From assembly GCA_030432035.1 (NCBI GenBank), contig JAUIHO010000009.1, positions 1 to 43,661 on the forward strand: a stretch of 43,661 nt of DNA, read 5' to 3'. Shown in pieces: positions 33,847 to 41,171 of the stretch. Source of the stretch: Phycisphaerae bacterium (GTDB lineage: Bacteria; Planctomycetota; Phycisphaerae; UBA1845; UTPLA1). How positions within the stretch are numbered: position 1 is the first letter of the stretch; each line of letters begins with the position of its first letter. Under the pieces are notes generated by a model that was not told where the DNA came from, searched no databases, and saw nothing but the letters and a program-made list of their open reading frames with translations. Made by a program: the position numbers and the translations under genes.

Positions 33847-33850
33847 CGGT

Positions 33851-35296
33851 ATGACACGGATCAATACCAACGTCGCGGCGTTACAGGCCGGGCGCAACTT
33901 AGGGGCGGCGCAGTCATCGCTGCAAACCTCGCTCGAGCGTTTATCGACGGGTTTGCGGATCAACCGCGGTGCCGACGACCCGGCCGGGCTCATCATCTCC
34001 GAGAATTTGCGCTCGGAAATCGAGTCGGTGCGGCAGGCGGTCTCCAACTCGCAGCGCGCGTCCAACGTCATTGCGACGACGGAAGGCGCGCTCGACGAAG
34101 TGGCGGCATTGCTGAACGATATTCAAGGGCTGATCCTGGAGGCGTCTAACACAGGCGCCGTCTCGGATGAGGAAATCCGCGCGAATCAGTTGCAGATTGA
34201 CTCGGCCATTGAATCGATCACGCGCATCGCCAACACGACGACGTTCGGCGGTCGCAAGCTGCTAAACGGCTCGTTGGGTTATGTCGCCAGCGGCGTGGTT
34301 CCGACCGAGCTAACGGACCTGCGCATTCAAAACGTGCAGTTCGGCACGGCCCCGTTTATTCCGGTCGAAGTCAACGTGCTGCAATCGGCGCAACACGCGG
34401 AGCTGCGGTTCTTAAACAGCAGCATCGGCGAAGATGTAACGCTGGAAATCGCCGGTCCGGATGGCGTGATCTCGATTTCGCTCTTGTCGGGTTCGACGGC
34501 CGATCAGATTCGCGCCGCGATTAATTTGCAGGGCGACTCGAGCGGCGTTAGCGCGAGCTTCGTCAACTCGGCCAACCCGGCCAGTGGTATCATCCTGAAT
34601 TCGCGGGAATTCGGTTCAGATGCGTTCGTGCAAATACAGGAAATCGGCACGACGACCGAACCGTTCCTCAGCTTTACCGAGAATATCAACGGCAACCAAG
34701 TGAAGCGCGCCGAAGGCCGCGACATTGCCGCCACGGTGAACGGTGCAAGCGGGTTGGGTGACGGATTGAACCTCGCGCTTAACACGTCCACGTTGGGCTT
34801 GCAGTTCAAGATTCAAGAGACGTTTAACCAAGTCGGCACATCGACGTTTTCGATCACCGGCGGTGGGGCACGCTTCCAACTGGGGCCGAGCGTTGAAACC
34901 AACCAGCAGGTGAACATCGGTGTCGATTCGGTCGCGGCCACGCGGCTCGGTAACGACACGATCGGCTTCTTGCAGGAGATCAGCAGCGATCAACAATTCT
35001 CGCTGGTAAATGGCGAGTTCGGTCAGGCCAGTCGGATTATCGAGCAGTCGATCCAACAGGTTTCGATCTTGCGAGGCCGTTTGGGTTCGTTTGAAAAGAA
35101 CACGCTCGAAACGAACATCAATCAGTTGCAGATCACGCTGGAAAATCTGACGTCGTCCGAATCGAGCATTCGCGATCTCGACTTCGCACAAGAAACGGCG
35201 GCGCTGACGCGAAATCAGATTTTGGTAAGTGCGGGCACGAGTGTGTTGGCTCTGGCCAACCAAACGCCGCAAACGGTCTTGTCGCTGCTGCAGTAA
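33851..35296 (+). CDS. fliC: Flagellin
   Basis: Filament subunit of 481 residues. N-terminal D0/D1 MTRINTNVAALQAGRNLGAA with QSSLQTSLERLSTGLRINRG and ADDPAGLIISENL; C-terminal TSSESSIRDLDFAQETAALT then RNQILVSAGTSVLALANQ. Both helical ends are intact, so it should polymerise. The middle has an IN-type segment (VISISLLSGSTADQIRAAIN). ATG 33851 is preferred over the GTG at 33836 because the GTG lies within the SD GGAGGA region. Single flagellin gene in this window; followed by a strong terminator. Confidence 0.97.
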   Translation: MTRINTNVAALQAGRNLGAAQSSLQTSLERLSTGLRINRGADDPAGLIISENLRSEIESVRQAVSNSQRASNVIATTEGALDEVAALLNDIQGLILEASNTGAVSDEEIRANQLQIDSAIESITRIANTTTFGGRKLLNGSLGYVASGVVPTELTDLRIQNVQFGTAPFIPVEVNVLQSAQHAELRFLNSSIGEDVTLEIAGPDGVISISLLSGSTADQIRAAINLQGDSSGVSASFVNSANPASGIILNSREFGSDAFVQIQEIGTTTEPFLSFTENINGNQVKRAEGRDIAATVNGASGLGDGLNLALNTSTLGLQFKIQETFNQVGTSTFSITGGGARFQLGPSVETNQQVNIGVDSVAATRLGNDTIGFLQEISSDQQFSLVNGEFGQASRIIEQSIQQVSILRGRLGSFEKNTLETNINQLQITLENLTSSESSIRDLDFAQETAALTRNQILVSAGTSVLALANQTPQTVLSLLQ

Positions 35297-35360
35297 GGTG
35301 ATTTGTGAAGTGCGATTTGTGAAATCGATGGCTTCACAAAATTAATAGTTCGTGATCCAC

Positions 35361-35385
35361 AGGCCCGTACAACGGGCCTTTTTTT
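35361..35385 (+). terminator. Rho-independent terminator
   Basis: Arms AGGCCCG (35361-35367) and CGGGCCT (35373-35379), loop TACAA, followed by seven T residues. It lies about 65 bp after the flagellin stop. Confidence 0.92.
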
Positions 35386-35424
35386 ATTTCGCTTATCCCA
35401 GACTGATCAGTTTCGCGAGTAATG

Positions 35425-35452
35425 TTGACATCAGATTCGATGCAAATCTTAT
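35425..35452 (+). promoter_or_regulatory. Possible sigma-70 promoter of the NtrB-like kinase
   Basis: TTGACA (perfect -35), 16-nt spacer, TCTTAT (four of six to TATAAT). It lies between the flagellin terminator and the kinase start, leaving a leader of about 120 nt. Confidence 0.45.
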
Positions 35453-35577
35453 TCGCCCCAAGCCCCAAGCCCCACGACTCAAGACTCACGACTCGCTTCG
35501 CGCTTGACCCATCACGCCTATTGCGGATTGAATAGCACAATGCGATCGACGATCACGAACACGTCGAAAACACCGAT

Positions 35578-36363
35578 ATGACGCAATCCGATCACGACAA
35601 CTCGCCCGCCGCTTCCAACGCCTTGCGCTCGACGGATTCGGCCGATCAATTGGTCGAACTCTCGGCCATTGCCGGCGGTCTGGCGCATGAAATTCGCAAT
35701 GCGCTCTCGACGTTGCGGATGAACCTTCAGTTGCTCGATGAGGACTGGGGCGAAGTGGAAGCCGACCCGGATGGCGCGTTGCCGCAGTCGATCGCGCGGC
35801 GCAGTCGCACGCGCGTAGCGACAGTGCTGAAAGAATCGCAGCGGCTTGAAACGATCCTCGATGATTTTCTGGAGTTCGTACGCCGGCGCGAATTGAAACT
35901 CAGCAACGCTGACTTATGCGACATCGTCGCGGATTTGGTGGCATTCTTTCGACCTCAAGCGGAGCGGCATGGCATCGAACTTCGGTTGCACTCAGCGATG
36001 ACGCCCGTCGTATGTCCAGCCGATGTGGGCTTGCTAAAACAATCGCTGTTGAACGTGTTGATTAACGCTCAACAAGCGCTCGATGCGCGCGACGGCGAGC
36101 AGACCAAAACGATCGATGTCAGGATAGCAAATGAGGATCATTTCGGCACCGTCTCAATCTCGGATAACGGGCCGGGCATCGATCCCGAGCACCTCAAACA
36201 AATATTCCAGGCATACTTCAGCACGCGCAAGGCGGGTTCGGGCTTGGGTCTCGCCATGGCGCGCCGCATCCTCCGTGCGCACGGCGGTCGCATCGAAGTG
36301 GATTCGACGGTCGGACAGGGCACGACGTTTACGTTTCGGTTGCCGTTGCACGCCGCGCAATAA
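35578..36363 (+). CDS. NtrB-class sensor histidine kinase without sensor domain
   Basis: Cytosolic histidine kinase of 261 residues. The H-box GLAHEIRNALSTLRMNLQLL is the NtrB/AtoS/HydH type that typically serves NtrC-family sigma-54 activators. N-box LLNVLINAQQALDA, G1 SDNGPGI, F-box and G2 KAGSGLGLAMARRI complete the ATPase domain. There is no PAS domain or membrane segment ahead of the H-box, just about 25 polar residues, so the input is unknown. ATG 35578 lacks an SD. No response regulator follows in the window. Its position beside a sigma-54-preceded flagellar operon suggests a FlgS/FleS-like role; this is inference. Confidence 0.9.
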   Translation: MTQSDHDNSPAASNALRSTDSADQLVELSAIAGGLAHEIRNALSTLRMNLQLLDEDWGEVEADPDGALPQSIARRSRTRVATVLKESQRLETILDDFLEFVRRRELKLSNADLCDIVADLVAFFRPQAERHGIELRLHSAMTPVVCPADVGLLKQSLLNVLINAQQALDARDGEQTKTIDVRIANEDHFGTVSISDNGPGIDPEHLKQIFQAYFSTRKAGSGLGLAMARRILRAHGGRIEVDSTVGQGTTFTFRLPLHAAQ

Positions 36364-36415
36364 AACGTCGTAGGTTAGTTGCGAGTTCGCGTGGAGCAGC
36401 GACGCACCGTCTACT

Positions 36416-36455
36416 CCCTCTCCCTCGCAGGGAGAGGGCCGGGGTGAGGGTTTAG
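36416..36455. repeat. Palindromic intergenic repeat (REP-like), copy 2
   Basis: 10-bp arms CCCTCTCCCT and AGGGAGAGGG with loop CGC, then GCCGGGGTGAGGGTTTAGG. On the reverse strand it contains CCTAAACCCTC next to the palindrome, as in the copy at 2842-2860. It lies between the kinase and the LOG-family gene. Confidence 0.6.
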
Positions 36456-36633
36456 GTTTGTCCCGAATGTTTCAATTGTTGCAAAAACCTTAATCGCGAC
36501 ATTCGTTTGCCCGCCCGATCAACGGTCGTTTACTTCAGGCTCGGGCTCGAGCGTATATTCCACGCCACCAAGTTTTTCGCGTACACTGCCCGGCCTACGA
36601 ATTTTGCAATCACGACGAAGGAGATCGCCCCGT

Positions 36634-37422
36634 ATGGCCAACAAGCTTCCCTTTGCAGACCCGTCTAAAGAAACCTGGCGTTTGTTTCGCATCATGGCCG
36701 AGTTTGTCGACGGCTTCGAAGCGATGAGCCGCGTGGGGTTGGCCGTTTCCATCTTCGGTTCGGCGCGCACCAAGCCCGACGCCGTGCACTATAAAAACGC
36801 CGAAAAGCTCGCGGCCAAACTCGTCGACCACGGATTTGCCGTGATCACCGGCGGCGGGCCGGGCATTATGGAAGCGGGTAACAAAGGTGCGTTCGAAGCC
36901 GGCGGCACGTCGGTGGGTCTCAATATCGCGTTACCTCACGAACAAAGTGGCAACGAGTTTCAAAACGTCACGCTCGATTTTCATTACTTCTTCGCCCGCA
37001 AAGTGATGTTCGTGAAGTATTGCATGGGGCTGGTTTGTTTCCCCGGCGGCTTCGGCACGCTCGATGAATTCTTCGAAGCCATGACGCTCATTCAAACTGG
37101 CAAGTCGCCAGCCTATCCGGTGGTTTTGTTCGATTCGAAGTTTTGGTCGCCGTTGGTCGATTTCATGCGGAACACCTTACTGGAAGAGTACGGCAATATT
37201 TCGGCGGCCGATCTCGACCTGTTCATCATCACCGACGACATCGACGAGGCCGCCGATCATTTGCGCATGTGCGCGATGCAGGTCGTGGCCGAGAAGTCGC
37301 GCGGTGATATGGAAAACGACATGCGCCTACCGGCGGAAGAACGGCTTACAGGCGAAGGCACGCGCTACGGCGCGCGACCACGCAACAAGCCGAGTAAGAA
37401 GCGACCGTTTCAACCGGAGTGA
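36634..37422 (+). CDS. LOG family (TIGR00730) phosphoribohydrolase-like protein
   Basis: A 262-residue Rossmann-fold protein of the LOG/lysine-decarboxylase-like family, whose members hydrolyse the N-glycosidic bond of cytokinin or nucleotide monophosphates. Active-site motif PGGFGTLDE (137-145) with the catalytic Glu145 and Arg122 in FFARKVMF; GGGPGIMEAGNKGAFEAGG (73-91) is the phosphate-binding loop. ATG 36634 has AAGGAG about 10 nt upstream. The protein is longer than plant LOG, with a basic C terminus (RPRNKPSKKRPFQPE). No substrate is inferable; the older annotation 'decarboxylase' is not supported. Confidence 0.9.
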   Translation: MANKLPFADPSKETWRLFRIMAEFVDGFEAMSRVGLAVSIFGSARTKPDAVHYKNAEKLAAKLVDHGFAVITGGGPGIMEAGNKGAFEAGGTSVGLNIALPHEQSGNEFQNVTLDFHYFFARKVMFVKYCMGLVCFPGGFGTLDEFFEAMTLIQTGKSPAYPVVLFDSKFWSPLVDFMRNTLLEEYGNISAADLDLFIITDDIDEAADHLRMCAMQVVAEKSRGDMENDMRLPAEERLTGEGTRYGARPRNKPSKKRPFQPE

Positions 37423-37433
37423 TGGGGCGTTTT

Positions 37434-37455
37434 GTAGGGTCCCGCTGTGCGGACC
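37434..37455. repeat. GTAGGGTCC palindromic repeat, copy 1
   Basis: GTAGGGTCCCGCTGTGCGGA plus CC: partly self-complementary (GGTCC...GGACC). The copy at 37586-37606 is in inverted orientation. Confidence 0.6.
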
Positions 37456-37585
37456 AAGCCGTCAATGAAACACGAGATCGGGAAGTGCTCGCACATGTGT
37501 TGTTCCGAAATGCGATTGCTCTAAAACCGGGTCAGAGAATACTCGCCGCTATAATTAAAAACGAATCGTGACAAGGTCAGCAGAT

Positions 37586-37606
37586 GGTCCGCGATGCGGA
37601 CCCTAC
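37586..37606. repeat. GTAGGGTCC palindromic repeat, copy 2 (inverted)
   Basis: GGTCCGC-GAT-GCGGACC followed by CTAC. Its reverse complement differs from copy 1 at only a few central positions. It could form a hairpin after the convergent LOG and permease genes. Confidence 0.6.
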
Positions 37607-37615
37607 TCAAAGCCC

Positions 37616-39457
37616 TCACGCATGTATCAACAACTTCGTCTCCGGCGGCAGGTGCGTTGCCACTTCGTTGATCACGTCGCCGCGTAGGGCTCTAAAGACT
37701 GCGCCGCGTTTGGTGACGCCGAGGATCACGTAGTCCGCACCGTACGTCGCGGCGAAGTCGGTGATCATCTCGCCGATCGATTCGGCCACGCAATAGATCG
37801 GCATGAACGGAACTTTGTGTTCGCGCGCGAGTTCGGCGGCGAGGGCGAAGACGCGTACGGCTTCGGGGTCGTCTTCGGGTTTATAGACTTTTGTCTTATG
37901 CGGGCCATAGGTCAGGTTGAGGTCGCGCACGAGTAGTACGATCAGGTTGCTGTTGCGTGCCTTGGCTTCTTCCGCGGCAAAACGCAACAGGTCGGGGTTG
38001 TGGCGCGTGGCGACGAGAATCTTGCCGAGAATCGGGTCGAAGGGTTTGGTATTCGCAAAGTCCAACGGTTCCGTCGTCGGGATTTCCGGCGGCTCGAAAA
38101 GTTTGCCCACGCTCTCGGAGATCTTGGGAATATGCTTCTTAACCGCCGGCGCTTTCGCCATGCCCAGTCGCAACAAATAACCACCGCCTAGCACCACGAT
38201 CACAAACACGTCCGCCGCCCATTGCGTCACGATGATGGTGATCTCGACGACGATCAAAAAGACGGCCAGTACGGCGAGGCCCCAGCGTTCGACGCGATGC
38301 ACGTCGATCTCTTTGTTGAAAAACGTCGACACCAAATTGACGGCGATCGCGCCGACGACGCCGATGGCGTATAGGTGGCCGAGTTTGTCGACCTCGCCCG
38401 CGAACAACAGCACGACGCAACACACACCGCAGGCCGAGGCGAGCGCGATCCACGGCACGCCGAACGCATTCAATCGCAGAAACGCCGGCGGCATCTCGTT
38501 GTCTTGCGCCATGACGAACTGCACGGAGATCATCCCGGCGATCGCCGTGTTCACCGCCGAGAGCAGCAGCATGGCAAACACAAACGACGCGATCTTGGCG
38601 AACCAAGGCGTGGTGTATTCCAGCGCCATCACGTTCAAAATCGTGTCGCGATAGGCGGCTTCGGCTTCCGTCAGCGCGCCGCCTTCCGCGACCTTCTGCG
38701 CTAACGGTTCGCTCAGAGCGAGGTTTGGCAGCGCCAACATCGCGATGGCGAACAGCACGTTAAACAGCACCACTTCACCGAGCACGGGCCAGATGGCTTT
38801 TTTGCTCGTCTTGCCGACGGGCTGCACCATCACGCCCGTCATGTTGGCGATGGCCTCCACGCCCGACAGCGCGAGGATGATGTGCACGAAACTCGTCCAT
38901 CGTTCCGTCAAGGGTCGCGACAGCGGCTGTACCTGCGTCAAACCATCTTGTAGATAGGGAAGGCAAAGCCCCGCTAGGATGACCGTCACGATCAGCGTGG
39001 CACCGGCGATGATGGTGGCGAAGCGACCCGCGCTTTTGGGGCCGACGAAATTGATGCCGCCGATGAGCAGGATCGCAGCGATGGCGGCCATGGGCGCTTG
39101 GTCGACGCTGAAGTTGAGATAGCGGAACGCGGCCACGGCAGAGATCGCCGCCGTGATGACGTAGCTTGCGAACAGCAGCATCGCGCCAATGACGGCCACG
39201 CGCCGATTGACCTGCCGGGCCGCCGAATACACGCCGCCGCCATCCTGAAAACAGCGGCAGACGATGGTGTAGGCCCAAGCGACTGCCGTCATGAGCAGGC
39301 ACATCGCCACCACGTGATAGAGCGAGGCGCTACCGCTATAGAACAATGCCAGCCCCAGCACGTATAGACGGCTGGTGCCCCAATCACCGAAGAGCATGCT
39401 GCTGGCATGAAACCAGCGCAATTCGCGGGGGCGTTCCTGATGGATTTGCAGTTCCAC
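37616..39457 (-). CDS. APC-family amino acid permease with C-terminal UspA-like domain
   Basis: A 613-residue inner-membrane protein: about 12 hydrophobic helices (residues about 20-440) of the amino acid/polyamine/organocation type, starting HASSMLFGDWGTSRLYVLGL, then a soluble UspA-like domain (about 475-613: ILGKILVATRHNPDLLRFAAEE ... VILGVTKRGAVFRALRGDVINEV). The Usp ATP-binding pattern G-x2-G-x9-G is approximated by GVTKRGAVFRALRG. Such permease-Usp fusions are seen in several phyla, and Usp domains there may gate the transporter. GTG 39457 is used; GGAG lies about 12 nt upstream. The amino-acid substrate is unknown. Confidence 0.87.
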   Translation of the reverse strand: MELQIHQERPRELRWFHASSMLFGDWGTSRLYVLGLALFYSGSASLYHVVAMCLLMTAVAWAYTIVCRCFQDGGGVYSAARQVNRRVAVIGAMLLFASYVITAAISAVAAFRYLNFSVDQAPMAAIAAILLIGGINFVGPKSAGRFATIIAGATLIVTVILAGLCLPYLQDGLTQVQPLSRPLTERWTSFVHIILALSGVEAIANMTGVMVQPVGKTSKKAIWPVLGEVVLFNVLFAIAMLALPNLALSEPLAQKVAEGGALTEAEAAYRDTILNVMALEYTTPWFAKIASFVFAMLLLSAVNTAIAGMISVQFVMAQDNEMPPAFLRLNAFGVPWIALASACGVCCVVLLFAGEVDKLGHLYAIGVVGAIAVNLVSTFFNKEIDVHRVERWGLAVLAVFLIVVEITIIVTQWAADVFVIVVLGGGYLLRLGMAKAPAVKKHIPKISESVGKLFEPPEIPTTEPLDFANTKPFDPILGKILVATRHNPDLLRFAAEEAKARNSNLIVLLVRDLNLTYGPHKTKVYKPEDDPEAVRVFALAAELAREHKVPFMPIYCVAESIGEMITDFAATYGADYVILGVTKRGAVFRALRGDVINEVATHLPPETKLLIHA

Positions 39458-39558
39458 GGGGGCAGTTCACTCCGGACGGTCAGTTCAATTCGACTGGCCC
39501 GATGTTAAGCGGTGATTTTTGGTGATGCCATGTTTGGATGGATGAAGGAGCGAGATTC

Positions 39559-39577
39559 CACCGGTTAAAAATTGGTG
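39559..39577. repeat. CACCGGTT palindrome, copy 1
   Basis: CACCGGTT-AAA-AATTGGTG: an imperfect version of the copy at 39659, followed by GCCGCAGCGC. Confidence 0.55.
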
Positions 39578-39590
39578 CCGCAGCGCTCTG

Positions 39591-39618
39591 ATCAGAGCCG
39601 CGACCGTGAGGGAGCGGT
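39591..39618. repeat. Dispersed 28-bp repeat, copy 2
   Basis: ATCAGAGCCGCG then ACCGTGAGGGAGCGGT; matches the copy at 26890-26917 with a few substitutions. Confidence 0.6.
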
Positions 39619-39658
39619 GGGGGTGTGATGGTGCGGGGATATGACCATGCCAGGAAAA

Positions 39659-39677
39659 CACCGGTTACAAACCGGTG
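39659..39677. repeat. CACCGGTT palindrome, copy 2
   Basis: CACCGGTT-ACA-AACCGGTG, a perfect 8-bp inverted repeat, followed by CCACAGCGC as copy 1 is followed by CCGCAGCGC. Confidence 0.65.
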
Positions 39678-39690
39678 CCACAGCGCCGGC

Positions 39691-39707
39691 ACGAGTTACA
39701 AACTCGT
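39691..39707. repeat. ACGAGTT palindrome, related architecture
   Basis: ACGAGTT-ACA-AACTCGT: the same TT-ACA-AA centre with different outer arms, 14 bp after the previous palindrome. Confidence 0.55.
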
Positions 39708-39775
39708 TCACAACGGTTGCCCGGGAACTCACAGGCTCGCGTCGCGTTGCGTTCAATTTCACACGCTGCGTCGCA

Positions 39776-39804
39776 TTGATGCCGCACGTTTTTTTCAGCA
39801 TAAT
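39776..39804 (+). promoter_or_regulatory. Sigma-70-type promoter of the OmpA-like gene
   Basis: TTGATG, 17-nt spacer, CATAAT (five of six to TATAAT). The predicted start of transcription is near 39811, 75 nt before ATG 39886. Confidence 0.5.
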
Positions 39805-39885
39805 GCGGGGATACTCCACGTCGGGGGAAAGCATGACGCTCACGCCCCACCCCGATTTTCAGTACTGTCATCAAGGAGGATGGAA

Positions 39886-40716
39886 ATGCCGTCCCGTCGT
39901 TTATCAGTATTGGCATTCACGATATTGCTCGCCGGCACCAGCCTGATGGGCTGCGTTTCGCGCGACGAATACCTGCGCGAAAAGTTCGCCCGCCGCAAAG
40001 CCGTCGAACGCGCCGAAACGCTCGAGCGCGATCTGGCTGACGAGCGTGCCCGCGTGCTTGCCCTCGAAGCCGAGCGCGAAGCCGTGCGCGGCCAGCTCGG
40101 CACGCAAACGCAGCTTACCAGCACGCTTAAATCCGAGCGCGATCGGCTCAATAGCTACAGCAATCGCCTGCAAAACGAACTCAACTCGCTGGCCCAGCAG
40201 CAGCCGGGCGCGATTGAGGTCGTGAAGGTCAAGCTGCCGTCCGAGTTGGATCGAGCGCTCAAAGAGTTCGCCTCGCAATATCCAGATTCGGTCGAATACG
40301 ATCCCGATCGTGGTGCCGTGCGTTGGAAGAGCGACCTGACGTTTGCCGTCGGTAGCGATGAGGTGCAACCCGAGGCCCGCGAATCGCTTCGGTCGTTCGC
40401 GCAAGTCGTGCGTTCGGCAGTCTCCAACGATTTTGAAGTCATCATCGTCGGTCACACCGACAATCTCCGCATCGGACCGGTGACGGGTCGCCAGCATCCG
40501 ACCAACTGGCACTTGTCGGTCCACCGTTCGATTGCCGTGATGGATGTTTTGAAGGACAACGGCCTTCCGCCCGAGCGCATGGGCGTGATGGGGTACGGTG
40601 AATTTCGACCGCAGGTGCCGAATCCGTCTCGCGGTGGTGCCGAAGCCAACCGCCGCGTGGAAATCTTCCTTGTAACCAATCGCGAGAACGTCTCCGGCTC
40701 GACGGATATGAGTTAA
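39886..40716 (+). CDS. OmpA-family peptidoglycan-associated lipoprotein
   Basis: A 276-residue exported protein: signal peptide with lipobox LMGC, a coiled-coil stretch (about residues 25-105: EKFARRKAVERAETLERDLA, LEAEREAVRGQLGTQTQLTS and on), then an OmpA/MotB peptidoglycan-binding domain with VIIVGHTDNLRIGP, NWHLSVHRSIAVMDVLKDNG and EANRRVEIFL. ATG 39886 is 6 nt after AAGGAGG; the ATG at 39880 abuts it. A MotB role is unlikely because there is no transmembrane start with the critical Asp. It probably tethers the outer membrane to the wall. A terminator follows. Confidence 0.88.
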   Translation: MPSRRLSVLAFTILLAGTSLMGCVSRDEYLREKFARRKAVERAETLERDLADERARVLALEAEREAVRGQLGTQTQLTSTLKSERDRLNSYSNRLQNELNSLAQQQPGAIEVVKVKLPSELDRALKEFASQYPDSVEYDPDRGAVRWKSDLTFAVGSDEVQPEARESLRSFAQVVRSAVSNDFEVIIVGHTDNLRIGPVTGRQHPTNWHLSVHRSIAVMDVLKDNGLPPERMGVMGYGEFRPQVPNPSRGGAEANRRVEIFLVTNRENVSGSTDMS

Positions 40717-40747
40717 GCCCGCGCAAGCGGCATTTCGATCTCAGCCG

Positions 40748-40786
40748 AAGCCCGGTGTTGCAGCTTGCACGCCGGGCTTTCTTATT
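40748..40786 (+). terminator. Rho-independent terminator
   Basis: AAGCCCGG (40748-40755) and CCGGGCTT (40772-40779) with a partly paired middle (TTGCA-GC-TTGCA-like), followed by TTTCTTATT. Ends the OmpA-like transcript. Confidence 0.75.
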
Positions 40787-41171
40787 GCGCGAACGGCGGG
40801 CGAAATTTGCCTGTGGCAGTAGCGTCGTGCCGCCGCTGAAATCCGGCTTCCGGTCCGAGAAACGCCGATTTTCGTTGACTCCACAGACAGAAAAAGCTAA
40901 CGTCTTATATGGAGTCGGCTGAGGATCGGTCACTCCACCTGCCTGCTGCGTGTCCCGCTTACGGAACGGCACGCAACGCAACGACTTGCACGATTTGATG
41001 GTATGATGTGGGCTCGGCGAACGCGGTCTGGCGTGACGTCTTATTGGAGAAGACGTATGCGCGATGTGTTCGCGTGATTTGCCTGCCCGCCGGCACCCTG
41101 CGGGTGCCCGGCAATGTGCGTCGGCACGTTGCCCAAACGATCAATCCGATTGATTTCGGGAGTTTATCGAC
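40787..41171. other. Gene-free region upstream of the pilM-like gene
   Basis: 385 bp without a supported gene. It contains an extended -10-like TGGTATGAT at about 40999-41007 and a G/C-rich hairpin at 41089-41112 (separate entry). A frame from 41008 overlaps the pilM start and is rejected. Confidence 0.5.
41089..41112 (+). promoter_or_regulatory. Leader hairpin before the pilM-like gene
   Basis: GCCGGCACCC-TGC-GGGTG-C-CCGGC: a 10-bp stem with one bulge, 60 nt before the start codon. No T-tract, so it may be a leader structure. Confidence 0.4.

Larger units (their letters stand above)
39458..39885. other. Gene-free region, mosaic of palindromic repeats
   Basis: 428 bp between the divergent permease and OmpA-type genes. 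It contains three similar short palindromes (39559-39577, 39659-39677, 39691-39707), one copy of the ATCAGAGCCGCG repeat (39591-39618) and the promoter at 39776-39804. An open frame through it (plus strand) has no SD and no domain and is not called. Confidence 0.6.

Noticed and set aside
33740..33850. Sigma-28 promoter for flagellin
   Set aside because: No TAAA...GCCGATAA-like pair was found in the csrA-fliC gap; flagellin may be transcribed from further upstream or by another promoter.
39559..39707. Possible CRISPR-like array
   Set aside because: The palindromes are too short, unevenly spaced and non-identical, with no cas genes.
39625..39885. Longer N terminus for the OmpA-like gene
   Set aside because: Crosses palindromic repeats and the promoter; the AAGGAGG and signal peptide fix the start at 39886.
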